DNA of 64,000 nucleotides from Acidobacteriota bacterium (GTDB lineage Bacteria; Acidobacteriota; Terriglobia; Acidiferrales; UBA7541). Positions within the stretch are counted from its first letter, which is position 1. The number at the start of each line of letters is the position of its first letter. Positions 25,340 to 34,245 of the stretch are shown here, in pieces. The position numbers were made by a program, and so were the translations under genes. Location: positions 1 to 64,000 of the forward strand of contig JABCZD010000017.1 in the NCBI GenBank assembly GCA_013289855.1, read 5' to 3'. A model generated the notes under the pieces. That model had not been told where the DNA came from. It saw only the letters and a list, made by a program, of their open reading frames with translations, and ran no database searches.

Positions 25340-25726
25340 TCAGCGCCGCAATGCGGGCGGGCTGAGCGCGTCCGGAGGGCTGACGTGGCGGTGGCTCAAC
25401 TTAACAATTCGTTGCATCCCGCTTTTCATCCAAAGAGCGGGTCGGCGCATCCCCTCCTGAAACAGAACGATGGCAACCAGCAGAAGCAGTAGGGCCGCCA
25501 CGGTGATAGCGATCAGCAGCATCACTACAAACACCTCCTGCACCATGTAAAACCTCTTCCCGAGCGCCAACGCGGCGAGGAGTTGCAACGCCAGCACCAC
25601 TGCCACCCCCATCCGCCAAATCATGCGTCCAACTGCGGTTCGATAGTTTCCGTCTGACATTTCATCACGCCGATCGGCTGCCGGCTCGCAGCGGTCATCA
25701 ATCCGGATCCAACTGAACGAAGGCAT
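25340..25726 (-). CDS. hypothetical small membrane protein
   Basis: Up to 128 residues from the ATG at 25726; an internal ATG (MSDGNYRTAV) at 25660 is an alternative. Two hydrophobic helices (VAVVLALQLLAALALG and VVMLLIAITVAALLLLLVAIVLF) are followed by a basic C-terminus (RRPALWMKSGMQRIVKLSHRH). No family recognised. Divergent from the class II aldolase gene, with dyad sites 8 and 9 in the shared promoter region. Confidence 0.5.
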   Translation of the reverse strand: MPSFSWIRIDDRCEPAADRRDEMSDGNYRTAVGRMIWRMGVAVVLALQLLAALALGKRFYMVQEVFVVMLLIAITVAALLLLLVAIVLFQEGMRRPALWMKSGMQRIVKLSHRHVSPPDALSPPALRR

Positions 25727-25784
25727 CTTGGTGCCGTCAACTCCCCGAGTTCTGCATGCTAGGCCTAGCCGTAAGGGAGGGGAA

Positions 25785-25800
25785 CTGTCAGTTTTGTCAC
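25785..25800. promoter_or_regulatory. CTGTCA-type dyad, site 8 (weak right arm)
   Basis: CTGTCAGTTTTGTCAC; the left half is perfect and the right half carries changes. It lies 59 bases upstream of the small membrane protein and 127 before the aldolase. Confidence 0.4.
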
Positions 25801-25835
25801 ATGCCAGGTCTTGTTTGGCGGAGCAGAGAATCGCT

Positions 25836-25851
25836 CTGTAAGAACTGACAG
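25836..25851. promoter_or_regulatory. CTGTCA-type dyad, site 9
   Basis: CTGTAAGAACTGACAG, one mismatch in the left arm. It ends 76 bases before the class II aldolase start. Confidence 0.5.
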
Positions 25852-25927
25852 TTACATTCCCGGGCCGAGTGCTCTATTTTTGCTGGCGAGATCGTATGCA
25901 CCAGGTATTGGAAAGGAGTGCGCACCA

Positions 25928-26704
25928 ATGACCCGAGAATCTGCAAGTGCTTGCCAGCCAACCATTTCCATTACCGAAAAACAGCATCGCCGGCAGATCT
26001 GCAGAATCGGGCGTTGGATGTACACCCGGGGCTATGTGGTGGCGAACGAAGGCAATTTGTCCGTGCGCCTCGATGAAGACAGGATTCTCGTGACACCCTC
26101 CGGCACTTGCAAAGGGCGTCTGAAATCAGACGGGTTGCTGGTCACCGATTTGCGCGGTGAGGTTGTAAGCGGGACGGGATCTCCCTCTTCGGAGATGCTG
26201 ATGCATCTCCTTTACTATCGTTCCAGGCCCGATGTTCGGGCCATCTGCCACGCCCACCCGCCGACCGCGACGGGATTCGCCGCCGCCAGGCGTGCGCTTG
26301 AAGAACCTGTCCTGCCTGAAGTAATCGTCGGCCTCGGCAAAATTCCCTTGGCGCCGTACGGAACCCCCGGCACCTGGGAGCTTTGCGCGGGTCTCGAACC
26401 CTTGGTGCAAAATCACGATGCCATCCTGCTTGAGAATCACGGTGTGGTGACCTGCGGGCGAGATCTGCTCGCGGCCTATCAGCGGATGGAAACCGTGGAA
26501 CAATTTGCGAAAGTCATGCTTACCGCGGAGTTGCTGGGCGGTCCGCACTTGCTTCAGCGAGCCGATGTGCGGAAGCTTGTCGCCGCAAGGCCGGTCGGAG
26601 GGCCTTCACTCCCAAGAGAGAGTTTTGAGTTGCCTCTGAGTGCCGAAGCTACTCGTGATCGGCCGGCGATGGCGCGTCCAGCACTCGAACCGGTCGCTAA
26701 GTGA
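25928..26704 (+). CDS. class II aldolase/adducin family protein
   Basis: 258 residues from the ATG at 25928 (AAAGGAG 8 bases upstream). The family includes L-fuculose- and L-ribulose-5-phosphate enzymes. Visible motifs are ANEGNLSVRL near residue 41, LVTPSGTCKG, SSEMLMHLLYY with the catalytic acid, AICHAHPPTATGFA with two zinc-ligand His, and LLENHGVVTCG with the third His. The pyridoxal-independent zinc aldolase fold is therefore intact. The C-terminal 35 residues are a non-conserved tail. Substrate cannot be assigned; neighbours give no sugar pathway. Confidence 0.85.
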   Translation: MTRESASACQPTISITEKQHRRQICRIGRWMYTRGYVVANEGNLSVRLDEDRILVTPSGTCKGRLKSDGLLVTDLRGEVVSGTGSPSSEMLMHLLYYRSRPDVRAICHAHPPTATGFAAARRALEEPVLPEVIVGLGKIPLAPYGTPGTWELCAGLEPLVQNHDAILLENHGVVTCGRDLLAAYQRMETVEQFAKVMLTAELLGGPHLLQRADVRKLVAARPVGGPSLPRESFELPLSAEATRDRPAMARPALEPVAK

Positions 26705-26910
26705 ACGATTCGCAACGACCGCGACGAACGCGAGGGTGTGCGGCAAACGACGAGGCGCATGGTCATGCGCAATAGCCGCGAGACGCACAAGAAATTCGGA
26801 CGGAAACACCGTCTGATACCGAGGTCCGAGGTCGTTAGGGACGGACTCTGACCAACAGCGCTGCCAGGCCCGCCGCTGGCGGCGAATCCAAAATACGAAG
26901 GGACAAGATC

Positions 26911-27420
26911 ATGAAGATTAGATTTGCGTTGTGCGCGTTGCTGCTGTGCATTACCTCCGCAATTGCTCTCGGGCAACAAGTTTCCGTCAATTACGACCAC
27001 AGCGCGAGTTTTTCCCAGTATCACACTTACGCTTGGGGCTCCAACAACGCTAACCAGATTCAAAACTCGATCCTGGCACAAGTAGCGCAGCAAGATATCA
27101 ACACCGCTATGCAGGGCAAAGGCTTCCAGATGGTGCAGGAAAATCAGAATCCCGATATCCTCCTCGTTTCTAGCGGCGGTTTGAAACAACAGACCTCTTG
27201 GAGCGCCTGGGGCATGCGCGGCATTGGCGGGGGAATGGGTGGAATCACTCCGCAGCAGAACGTGGAGGGAACTCTGATCGTCGACCTGTATGTTATGAAG
27301 ACCCAAACACTCATATGGCGTGGAATTGCTGAGAACACCCTAAGCAATAACGGGAATAAGAACCAGCAGTTGGTACACAACGCCGTAACGAAGATGTTCA
27401 AGCAGTGGCCAAAGAATTAA
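26911..27420 (+). CDS. DUF4136-type exported protein
   Basis: 169 residues. The signal peptide MKIRFALCALLLCITSAIALG is followed by the DUF4136 hallmark VNYDHSASFSQYHTYAW, then INTAMQGKGFQMVQENQNPDILL and a Gly-rich loop (GMRGIGGGMGG). GTLIVDLYVMKTQTLIWRGIAE completes the domain, which is usually a lipoprotein in Bacteroidota and Acidobacteriota. Here no lipobox Cys is evident at the cleavage site. AAGGGA lies upstream of the ATG. Function of the family is unknown. Confidence 0.8.
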   Translation: MKIRFALCALLLCITSAIALGQQVSVNYDHSASFSQYHTYAWGSNNANQIQNSILAQVAQQDINTAMQGKGFQMVQENQNPDILLVSSGGLKQQTSWSAWGMRGIGGGMGGITPQQNVEGTLIVDLYVMKTQTLIWRGIAENTLSNNGNKNQQLVHNAVTKMFKQWPKN

Positions 27421-27591
27421 GCAGCAGCGTGAGCAGTCGACGGAGCTCTCGGGTCCGTTTCGCGTATTAAACCTGTGCGAACCGGACCCCGAAGTCGTGA
27501 GCGCTCCTGCAGCAGCGCACGCTAGGGCTTGTCGGTTAGAAACGTCCCTCCGCTTTAGATCGCACAACTCAGGTTGTCGAAGAATCCACCA

Positions 27592-29154
27592 TCACTGCGG
27601 TGTAGCAGTGCCGCCAATCTTTGTGCCGATCACTTCGCCAGAAATGATGATCTCCACGCGCCGGTTTTGCTGCCGCCCTTGTGGTGTGTCGTTGCTCGCC
27701 ACGGGGTCCGCCGGTCCAAATCCCTGCGCTGTGATGGTACCCGCGTCGAGGCCTTGCTGGATTAGATAATCGCGCACGGAATTCGCCCGCTGCTCGGACA
27801 GAGTTTGATTGAATGCAGCCGTCCCCGTCGTATCCGTGTAACCTTCCACAGCGAGATTAAGTCCTGGGTGAGACAGCACGATACCCGATAGCTTCGCCAA
27901 TCCAAGCTGCGCCTCCATCCTCAGTTTGAACTTTCCGGTATCGAAAAGAACGTCGCCCATATTGACTTGCAATCCGCGCGGCGTATCCGTTGTTGGCAGC
28001 ACCCGGTTGAACTGCTCGAGCAATTGCGCGCGCAAATCAGCCGCAGCCTGACGCGCCCGCTCGGCCTCTGCCCGGGCGGCGTCTTCTTTAGCTTTTAGGG
28101 CGTCCGCTTCCATTTTCGCCTTAAGTGCGGCAGCATTGGCCTCCGCTTGCATTTGTGCTTGCTTCGCGGCGGCCAGCTCGGCCTGACGCTTGGCCTCCGC
28201 AGCAGCCTCCGCCTGCATCTGCGCCTGTTTCGCAGCGGTGATTTCCGCCTGGCGCTTGGCCGTGGCGGCTGCCGCGGCTTCCGCTTCGGCTTTGGCCTGT
28301 GCTGCCGCCGCTGCTTTCTCCGCCGCTATACGTTCTTGGTCTTGGCGTTCGGCGGAAAGGGCGCGCGCATCCTCTGCGAATTGCACGGCCTGCTTGGCGG
28401 TGGAGATAATTTGCTTCTTGTTAGCATTGCCGGAGAGATCCCTTTCCACCATAGCCAGGCTAGCTTGCGCCTTGGCAAAAATATCTGGCGCATACTGGCC
28501 CGCCCCGCGATCCTTCGCGATATCCACGGCATTGCGCGCTTCATACACTTCGAGGGGCACTTTGGACAGGTCCGGCGTCAACGCCAGCGGATTTCCCAGC
28601 CTCGCGTATTGACTCCGCTTCATCAGCTGGTATGAGGTTATCGGAAAGAGTCTACCCTTGGTGTTTTTCCGCGTTTCCATTTCCATAACCACCATCTCAC
28701 TGGGCACGCGCACGGCGAAATAAGGTTCGGCACTAATAATCAAGGAGAATGTCTGCGCCGGATTAGTGGCCACCAGCTTCCCCTCGCCGTTTTTGTTGAT
28801 GAGAATTTCTCCCGCATTGCTGGTGCGGCCATCGGCCGTAACCACCCACAGCACGAAGGTCAGATACTCCGCGCCAATGCTCGAAGGAGAGGTCATGCCG
28901 CTAACCGAAACCTCGATGTTCGTCAGGCCCGCGTTCGCCTTGGCCTGTATCTTCGCCTCACCAGTGGCCTGCGGCATCAGCGGGGTTCCCGTCAAATCAA
29001 CTTTCGTGCTACCTCCGCCCACCGTGAAACCGATCGCCACCGTGGACTTGCTGATGAGACTGGATGCCGGGATGACTTCTGGCGTCTGCGTGTGAGCGGG
29101 AACGCCTAGCGCTGCGAGTACCACCGATGCCATTGCTAGCTGAATTGATTTCAT
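27592..29154 (-). CDS. OmpA-family outer-membrane protein with long coiled coil
   Basis: 520 residues, signal MKSIQLAMASVVLAALGVPAHTQ. Residues 30-190 form a beta-rich domain. Residues about 190-380 are a long Ala/Glu/Lys/Gln coiled coil with near-repeated units (AEAAAEAKRQAELAAAKQAQ). The C-terminal OmpA-like peptidoglycan-binding domain spans about 395-510 (GIVLSHPGLNLAVEGYTDTTG, LSEQRANSVRDYLIQQGLDA, QQNRRVEIIISGEV). It probably ties the outer membrane to the cell wall. Dyad site 10 lies 223 bases upstream of the start. Confidence 0.85.
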   Translation of the reverse strand: MKSIQLAMASVVLAALGVPAHTQTPEVIPASSLISKSTVAIGFTVGGGSTKVDLTGTPLMPQATGEAKIQAKANAGLTNIEVSVSGMTSPSSIGAEYLTFVLWVVTADGRTSNAGEILINKNGEGKLVATNPAQTFSLIISAEPYFAVRVPSEMVVMEMETRKNTKGRLFPITSYQLMKRSQYARLGNPLALTPDLSKVPLEVYEARNAVDIAKDRGAGQYAPDIFAKAQASLAMVERDLSGNANKKQIISTAKQAVQFAEDARALSAERQDQERIAAEKAAAAAQAKAEAEAAAAATAKRQAEITAAKQAQMQAEAAAEAKRQAELAAAKQAQMQAEANAAALKAKMEADALKAKEDAARAEAERARQAAADLRAQLLEQFNRVLPTTDTPRGLQVNMGDVLFDTGKFKLRMEAQLGLAKLSGIVLSHPGLNLAVEGYTDTTGTAAFNQTLSEQRANSVRDYLIQQGLDAGTITAQGFGPADPVASNDTPQGRQQNRRVEIIISGEVIGTKIGGTATPQ

Positions 29155-29376
29155 TGTTTAATCCATTCCGAAACTATCTGAATCTTCAGTTGCTCGGCTC
29201 CCAAACTGCTGCGTCGCACTCGACGCTCGGCCAAACAATCAAGCAAGTGACCAATCGGTCCCCGCGCGCGGCTTTGACTTAGACCCTCGATTGTCTTCCG
29301 GTTTATCTCATTGCGGAGATGAGAATACAACAGTCCACGTCACCAAATTTTCGCCGTACAGCGCGCCTGGCAAATA

Positions 29377-29392
29377 CTGTCAAAATTGACAG
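29377..29392. promoter_or_regulatory. CTGTCA-N4-TGACAG dyad, site 10 (perfect)
   Basis: CTGTCAAAATTGACAG, perfect. It lies 223 bases upstream of the OmpA-type gene. Confidence 0.65.
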
Positions 29393-29560
29393 CCAAGCTT
29401 TTCATCCCCGGGGCACTAGCCATCGCTGCGACGAGCGGATTCGATGTTTCCTTACGCACGCTAACCACCCAACTGCATCGTTTGTTTCGGAATCTTCAAA
29501 AAAATAAATGGGTCGTTTCTGTCCCGTTTGATGACTCGGATTCGGCAGATCTGGACACGT

Positions 29561-29576
29561 CTGTCAGTTTTGACAG
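29561..29576. promoter_or_regulatory. CTGTCA-N4-TGACAG dyad, site 11 (perfect)
   Basis: CTGTCAGTTTTGACAG, perfect and identical to site 15. It lies 323 bases before the barrel gene at 29900. Confidence 0.65.
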
Positions 29577-29899
29577 TTTACGTCCTCTGGCACTCAACCT
29601 ATCGTGACGTATATCAGGAAACCGGGGATCCGGGAAGAGGTGGTTCCACTCGCGTAGGGAACCGACAACAAGCCCTCCAGAGCCTCTCTTCCGGGTCCTC
29701 GAATCAGGCGGAGTAGATGAGAAACGCGAGGTCGGCAGGATTCGAAGCGCTGGAGGCAGTTCAGTCCCGACCTCCGTAGGTACAGCGCGCCTGATTTAAA
29801 GACAGGGCTCTCCGGCTGGCTCTTGAGTTTGCTGTAGCAACGGGTGGGTGGTTGTAATCTTCGTCATCGAGTACAAATCTAGGACTGAGGAGAAAAGAA

Positions 29900-30550
29900 A
29901 TGAAGATCACAAGAGGTTTACTTGTTTTGGGAATGCTTTTGATGTTCGGAAGTGTGGCGTTCGCCCAGGACGATTTCCCGAAGATTGAAACATCACCGGC
30001 ATTTATGTATATCCGTACCAGTCCAATGCTCTCGAACGCATTCGAGGTGAACGGACAAACAGTGAACCCACAAGCCCTGCAATGCGCCGGTGGCGGGGGC
30101 ACGATCGCCTACAACTTTACTAGCCTAATCGGCATCGCTGCGGACCTCGGTGGCTGCAAGATATTCAGCCACACCTTCCAAGCTGGCAACTCCGTCGACG
30201 GAAGTCTGTTTACGTATTTGTTCGGGCCGCGCATTACCTATCGCAAAGCCGGCAAATTCCAGCCATTCGGTGAGCTCAATTTCGGCGGAACTCGCGTTTC
30301 GCTTACTTGCAATAGCTCGGCGTTAACTTGCATCAACGCCGTTGGCACCAACAGCTATTCCAAGAATGCTTTCGCTTTGACCGTAGGCGGAGGTTTTCAG
30401 ATCGTGGTGAGCAAGAAAATTTACATCCGCCTAGTCCAGGCTGAATATCTCTACACGCGCTTTGGCAATAATTGCGCCCTAGCTGTATGCAGCAACAACA
30501 ACAATCAGAACAGTTTCCGGCTGAAGAGCGGAATCGTTCTCACCTGGTAG
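29900..30550 (+). CDS. outer-membrane beta-barrel protein
   Basis: 216 residues, ribosome site GAGGAG 7 bases upstream, signal MKITRGLLVLGMLLMFGSVAFAQ. The mature chain alternates hydrophobic and polar residues (FMYIRTSPML, TIAYNFTSLIGIAADLGGCK, GPRITYRKAGKFQPFGELNFGG, KIYIRLVQAEYLYTRFG) and ends IVLTW with a terminal aromatic. This is the OmpA/OmpW-like eight-strand barrel type. Several paired cysteines (LTCNSSALTC, NCALAVC) lie in predicted loops. Function unknown. Confidence 0.75.
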   Translation: MKITRGLLVLGMLLMFGSVAFAQDDFPKIETSPAFMYIRTSPMLSNAFEVNGQTVNPQALQCAGGGGTIAYNFTSLIGIAADLGGCKIFSHTFQAGNSVDGSLFTYLFGPRITYRKAGKFQPFGELNFGGTRVSLTCNSSALTCINAVGTNSYSKNAFALTVGGGFQIVVSKKIYIRLVQAEYLYTRFGNNCALAVCSNNNNQNSFRLKSGIVLTW

Positions 30551-30626
30551 AGCGGACACGTTCACCCGTAGCGTTTTATGGGTGGCGCAAGAGAATCCGC
30601 GTAGAAATATGGCATGGCGAAAAACG

Positions 30627-30657
30627 CCGCCAACCCTGGATTTCTCAGGGTTGGCGG
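30627..30657. terminator. 12-bp perfect stem-loop, terminator-like on minus strand
   Basis: CCGCCAACCCTG pairs perfectly with CAGGGTTGGCGG across a 7-base loop. A run of T (GTTTTT) follows only when read on the minus strand, although the preceding barrel gene is on plus. It may instead serve as a stabilising 3' structure for that gene. Confidence 0.45.
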
Positions 30658-30819
30658 TGCGTCGCTTGATCAAAACAAAGTAACAGCCTCTCCGGGCGAT
30701 TGCGGCGGATTTGCCTTAGCAAGCGCAGGAAGGTGCGAACGCAGATCCCAGCGGAGGTGCCCCTGGCGGCCTCATCCTCTGAGCCTCAGGCAGCAAGCTC
30801 GGTTGCACGGAGGTAACCC

Positions 30820-31452
30820 TTGCGTCGCGCTCGTGTGTTGCTCGCTGACGACCATCTGATGTTGGCCGAGGCGCTCAAGAAGGTTTTGGAAGTTGAATAC
30901 GACGTCGTAGGTTCCGTCGGCGATGGACTTGCGCTTTTGAAAGCGGCGCAAAAGCTACGGCCCAGCGTCGTAGTACTCGACATTGCCATGCCCCTCCTGA
31001 ACGGTCTCGATGCCGGCCGACAGTTGCAACACGATATGCCAGAAGTAAAACTGGTTTTCCTCACCATGAATGAAGACCCGTACTTGGTTGCCGAGGCCTT
31101 TCGCGCCGGAGCTTCCGCGTATTTGCTCAAGCAAGGCGCAGCCTTGGAACTCACCAAGGCGATCTCCGAAGTTCTGAAAGGCCGCACCTACGTTACGCCG
31201 TGCATCGCCGGAGGTCTCGCCAATCTTTCATTGCTAGACCCTGAGTCCCGTGAGCACGCACCCCAACCGACGGCCCGGCAACGGCAAGTCATTCAGCTAT
31301 TGGCCGAAGGGCGCTCCATGAAGGAAACCGCGGACTTGCTAAATATCACTCTGCGAACGGTCGCCTCGCACAAATATCGCGTGATGGAATTGCTGCAGAT
31401 CAAGACCAGTGCGGAGCTCGTGCGCTATGCCGTCAAGAACAGAATCGTTTGA
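30820..31452 (+). CDS. NarL/LuxR-family response regulator
   Basis: 210 residues, starting at a TTG with GGAGG 8 bases upstream; no nearer ATG fits. The receiver has D10-D11, phosphoacceptor D54 (VVVLDIAMPLLNG), Thr in LTMNED and K in AYLLK. The LuxR helix-turn-helix begins ARQRQVIQLLAEGRSMKETADLLN, about residues 148-208. It is closely similar throughout to the regulator at 14539-15177, including the C-terminal AELVRYAVKN. A receiver-only regulator follows 200 bases downstream. Likely partner is a HisKA_3 kinase such as that at 42176. Confidence 0.9.
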   Translation: MRRARVLLADDHLMLAEALKKVLEVEYDVVGSVGDGLALLKAAQKLRPSVVVLDIAMPLLNGLDAGRQLQHDMPEVKLVFLTMNEDPYLVAEAFRAGASAYLLKQGAALELTKAISEVLKGRTYVTPCIAGGLANLSLLDPESREHAPQPTARQRQVIQLLAEGRSMKETADLLNITLRTVASHKYRVMELLQIKTSAELVRYAVKNRIV

Positions 31453-31654
31453 CGGTTACTGAAGTCAGCTTGCTCCCTCAGTAGCGTAAGTTTTGCCAAT
31501 AGCCAGGCAGTTGCTCTTGCGGGCAGGATGGTTAAGTTACTCGGGCTCCGAGGCCGGTGGAACTGATTCCGGATGAGAATAGGTGCGTATGGCGACCTCG
31601 ATCCGAATTTCCGCCTCACGATTGGAACTCCCTCGTGGACCACGCGTGGTTCCT

Positions 31655-32050
31655 ATGAACGCAAAACGAATTGTCGTGGCGGATGATCTGGTTCCCGTGT
31701 TGAAGACCATCTCGGAATTATTGCAGCCCTCTTTCGATCTTGTCGCTACAGCTTCCGATGGAGCCGCGGCTTTGGAGCTCACCCTCAAGTTCCAACCTGA
31801 TCTTGTTGTATTGGACATATCGATGCCCGTTATGAGCGGGATTGAAGTAGCCGAGGAACTGACCAGACAAGGCAGCAAAACCAAGATCGTATTTCTCACC
31901 GCCCATCAAGACGCCGACATCCTCAAGGCCTGCCAGGCTGCGGGAGGACTCGGGTACGTAGTGAAATTGTCTATGGTCACCGACCTGATTCCGGCGATAA
32001 ACGCAGCCTTGGCCGGCCGTCCATTTGTCTCCCGCTTTTCGTCCCAGTAA
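31655..32050 (+). CDS. receiver-only response regulator
   Basis: 131 residues from the ATG at 31655. A CheY-like fold has D10-D11, phosphoacceptor D54 (LVVLDISMPVMSG), Thr in FLTAHQD and K in GYVVK. The last residues (AALAGRPFVSRFSSQ) end just after the receiver; there is no output domain. The remnant at 21228-21515 is a truncated relative. It is on the same strand as, and 200 bases behind, the NarL-type regulator. Likely a phosphate sink or protein-interaction regulator. Confidence 0.8.
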   Translation: MNAKRIVVADDLVPVLKTISELLQPSFDLVATASDGAAALELTLKFQPDLVVLDISMPVMSGIEVAEELTRQGSKTKIVFLTAHQDADILKACQAAGGLGYVVKLSMVTDLIPAINAALAGRPFVSRFSSQ

Positions 32051-32134
32051 ACGCTTTCCTTACGGACAGGTGTTATCGTCCGTCCGCGACGCGATCTCCA
32101 CTGTGAATTTATGATTTAGGCCTAATGCCACGGC

Positions 32135-32150
32135 CTGTCACTTTTGACAG
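32135..32150. promoter_or_regulatory. CTGTCA-N4-TGACAG dyad, site 12 (perfect)
   Basis: CTGTCACTTTTGACAG, perfect. It ends 117 bases before the arylsulfatase start. Confidence 0.65.
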
Positions 32151-32267
32151 TTTCCTTGCGGGTGTCCTAAGCACAGTCTCGCTAACGTGTGGGATCTCGT
32201 CGCGCAATACCTTGCAGGATTCCGTCGCATTTTTTTGATCCAAAGAACAAATACAGGGGAGTTACGC

Positions 32268-33875
32268 GTGAAGCTCATCGGAAAACAAGTTCTTGTTCTT
32301 GCCATGTTCCTCGCAGTTGTCGCTCTCGTAGCGCCGCCCCCGGCTGCGGCGCAGGCTAAGAAACCCAACATCCTCGTCATTTTCGGCGACGACATCGGCT
32401 ACTCCAACATCAGCGCCTACAACCTGGGCATGATGGGTTACCACACGCCGAACATCGATGGCGTAGCGCGGCAGGGCGCCATCTTCACGGACTATTACGC
32501 GCAACAGAGTTGCACGGCCGGCCGCGCTGCGTTCATCACCGGACAGAGTCCTTACCGCACCGGACTGTTGAAAGTAGGACTTCCCGGCGCCGATCTCGGT
32601 CTGCGCGCGCAGGATCCTACCATTGCTGACTTGCTGAAGGGCCGTGGCTACCTGACATTCCAGAATGGCAAAAATCATCTCGGCGACCGCAACGAATTTC
32701 TCCCCACCGTTCACGGATTCGATAAGTTTTTCGGCAATTTCTACCACCTGAACGCCGAAGAAGAGCCAGAGAACGTGGACTATCCGAAAAACCCTGCATT
32801 TATGGCCAAGTTCGGGCCGCGCGGTGTCTATAAGTGCGTAGCCACTGCCACCGAAAATCCCGCCCCGCCCGATCCCCGTTTTGGTCCATGGGGCAAACAG
32901 ACCTGCAGCGACACTGGTCCGCTCAGTAAGCAGCGCATGGAAAACGCGGATGAAGAATTTCTCGCCGAAACGCTGGCGGACATCGATAGCTCGGTGAAGG
33001 CCGACAAGCCGTTCTTCGTCTGGCACAACACCACCCGCATGCATATCTGGACGCACCTCCAGCCGAAGTATCAAGCCATGGTTGCAGAAAAAGGTCTGTA
33101 TGGCGCGGGCATGACGGAATTCGATGACAATATCGGCGTGCTGCTCAAGAAGCTCGACGATCTGGGCATAGCCGACAACACCATCGTCATCATCACGACC
33201 GACAACGGTGCTGAAACCTTCTCCTGGCCCGACGGCGGCACCACGCCCTTCCGTGGCGAGAAAAACACCAATTGGGAAGGCGGCTACCGCGTGCCCATGG
33301 TCGTCCGCTGGCCCGGCGTGATCAAGCCCGGCACGATCATCAATGACATCTGCTCGCACGAGGATTGGGCGCCCACCCTTTTGGCGGCCGCGGGCGAGCC
33401 TGACGTTGTCCAGAAACTCCTTACCGGCTACGAATCCAACGGCAAAACCTTCAAAGTCCACCTGGATGGCTACAACCTTACGGACATGTTGGCCGGCAAA
33501 GCCCCCGGACCACGCAAGGAATTTTTCTACTGGACCGACGACGGCGATTTTGCCGGACTCCGCTACGACAAATGGAAGCTAGTTTTCCTGGAACAGCGTG
33601 AGCACGGCTTCGGCGTGTGGGGCAATCCCTTAATTCCTCTCCGCGTGCCGTTGATCGAAGATCTCCACGCCGATCCCTTTGAGCGAGCCTCGTACGAAGC
33701 CTCCGACTACGACCATTGGATGATTGATCGCATTTACGTGCTTGTTCCCGCGCAGGCCTTCATCGGCAAGTTCCTGATGACCTTCAAGGAATTTCCGCCG
33801 CGCCAGTCGCCGGCCAGCTTCAATATGGATCAAGTAATGGAGAAGTTGCGCGCGGGCGTGCAGAGCGACAACTAG
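32268..33875 (+). CDS. arylsulfatase, exported
   Basis: 535 residues, starting at a GTG with AGGGGAG 9 bases upstream. A signal peptide covers about residues 1-30 (VLVLAMFLAVVALVAPPPAAAQ). The mature protein begins with the sulfatase metal site NILVIFGDDIGYSN (D41, D42). The active-site motif C82-T-A-G-R fits C-x-A/P-x-R, in which Cys is converted to formylglycine. TTDNGAET is the second metal-binding segment. It would hydrolyse sulfate esters in the periplasm or outside. No formylglycine-generating enzyme is in the window. Followed on the same strand by a run of outer-membrane genes. Confidence 0.9.
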   Translation: MKLIGKQVLVLAMFLAVVALVAPPPAAAQAKKPNILVIFGDDIGYSNISAYNLGMMGYHTPNIDGVARQGAIFTDYYAQQSCTAGRAAFITGQSPYRTGLLKVGLPGADLGLRAQDPTIADLLKGRGYLTFQNGKNHLGDRNEFLPTVHGFDKFFGNFYHLNAEEEPENVDYPKNPAFMAKFGPRGVYKCVATATENPAPPDPRFGPWGKQTCSDTGPLSKQRMENADEEFLAETLADIDSSVKADKPFFVWHNTTRMHIWTHLQPKYQAMVAEKGLYGAGMTEFDDNIGVLLKKLDDLGIADNTIVIITTDNGAETFSWPDGGTTPFRGEKNTNWEGGYRVPMVVRWPGVIKPGTIINDICSHEDWAPTLLAAAGEPDVVQKLLTGYESNGKTFKVHLDGYNLTDMLAGKAPGPRKEFFYWTDDGDFAGLRYDKWKLVFLEQREHGFGVWGNPLIPLRVPLIEDLHADPFERASYEASDYDHWMIDRIYVLVPAQAFIGKFLMTFKEFPPRQSPASFNMDQVMEKLRAGVQSDN

Positions 33876-34245
33876 GCTGCTCTTTACCTCGCTTCCATTC
33901 TGAAGTGCAAGAGGCTAGCATCTTTGCGTACGAGCGCCAAGCGCAGTGTCAGAAAGCCAGCTCAATTGGTCAAAACTCGCACTTGGGGCAACGAGTCAAC
34001 CCTCTCACGCATGTCCCGATCAGTGTCTAGAACCGGGGGTCTGTCAATTTTGCCAGTTACATGGTCTGGCCGTTCATAGAAACATCGAGTTGGCAGGAGA
34101 ACTGCGTCGTGCGTTTCGGTTGAGGAATCGCCGCGTCGCTCGCCGTTGACTGGCAGGGTGACCCGCCTTCTGGCACTGCTGGGAGTTTGCTTAAGAGTAG
34201 TTAATAGTGGGAGCTTCAAAAACCTGATTTGAGATGGAGCAAACT
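33876..34245. other. 370-base intergenic region with dyad site 13
   Basis: Separates the sulfatase from the porin gene. Contains the dyad at 34041-34056; otherwise no supported gene. Confidence 0.4.
34041..34056. promoter_or_regulatory. CTGTCA-type dyad, site 13
   Basis: CTGTCAATTTTGCCAG, one mismatch. It ends 189 bases before the porin start. Confidence 0.55.

Larger units (their letters stand above)
29155..29899. other. 745-base intergenic region with two perfect dyads
   Basis: Between the divergent OmpA-type and beta-barrel genes. It contains dyad sites 10 and 11, both perfect, 169 bases apart. No coding sequence or RNA gene is recognised. The length and the two sites leave room for an unannotated small RNA or small protein. 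Confidence 0.45.

Noticed and set aside
32262..33461. 399-codon minus-strand open frame opposite the arylsulfatase
   Set aside because: It lies wholly antisense to a gene with clear sulfatase motifs; the frame is open because of G+C-rich codon bias and shows no family similarity.
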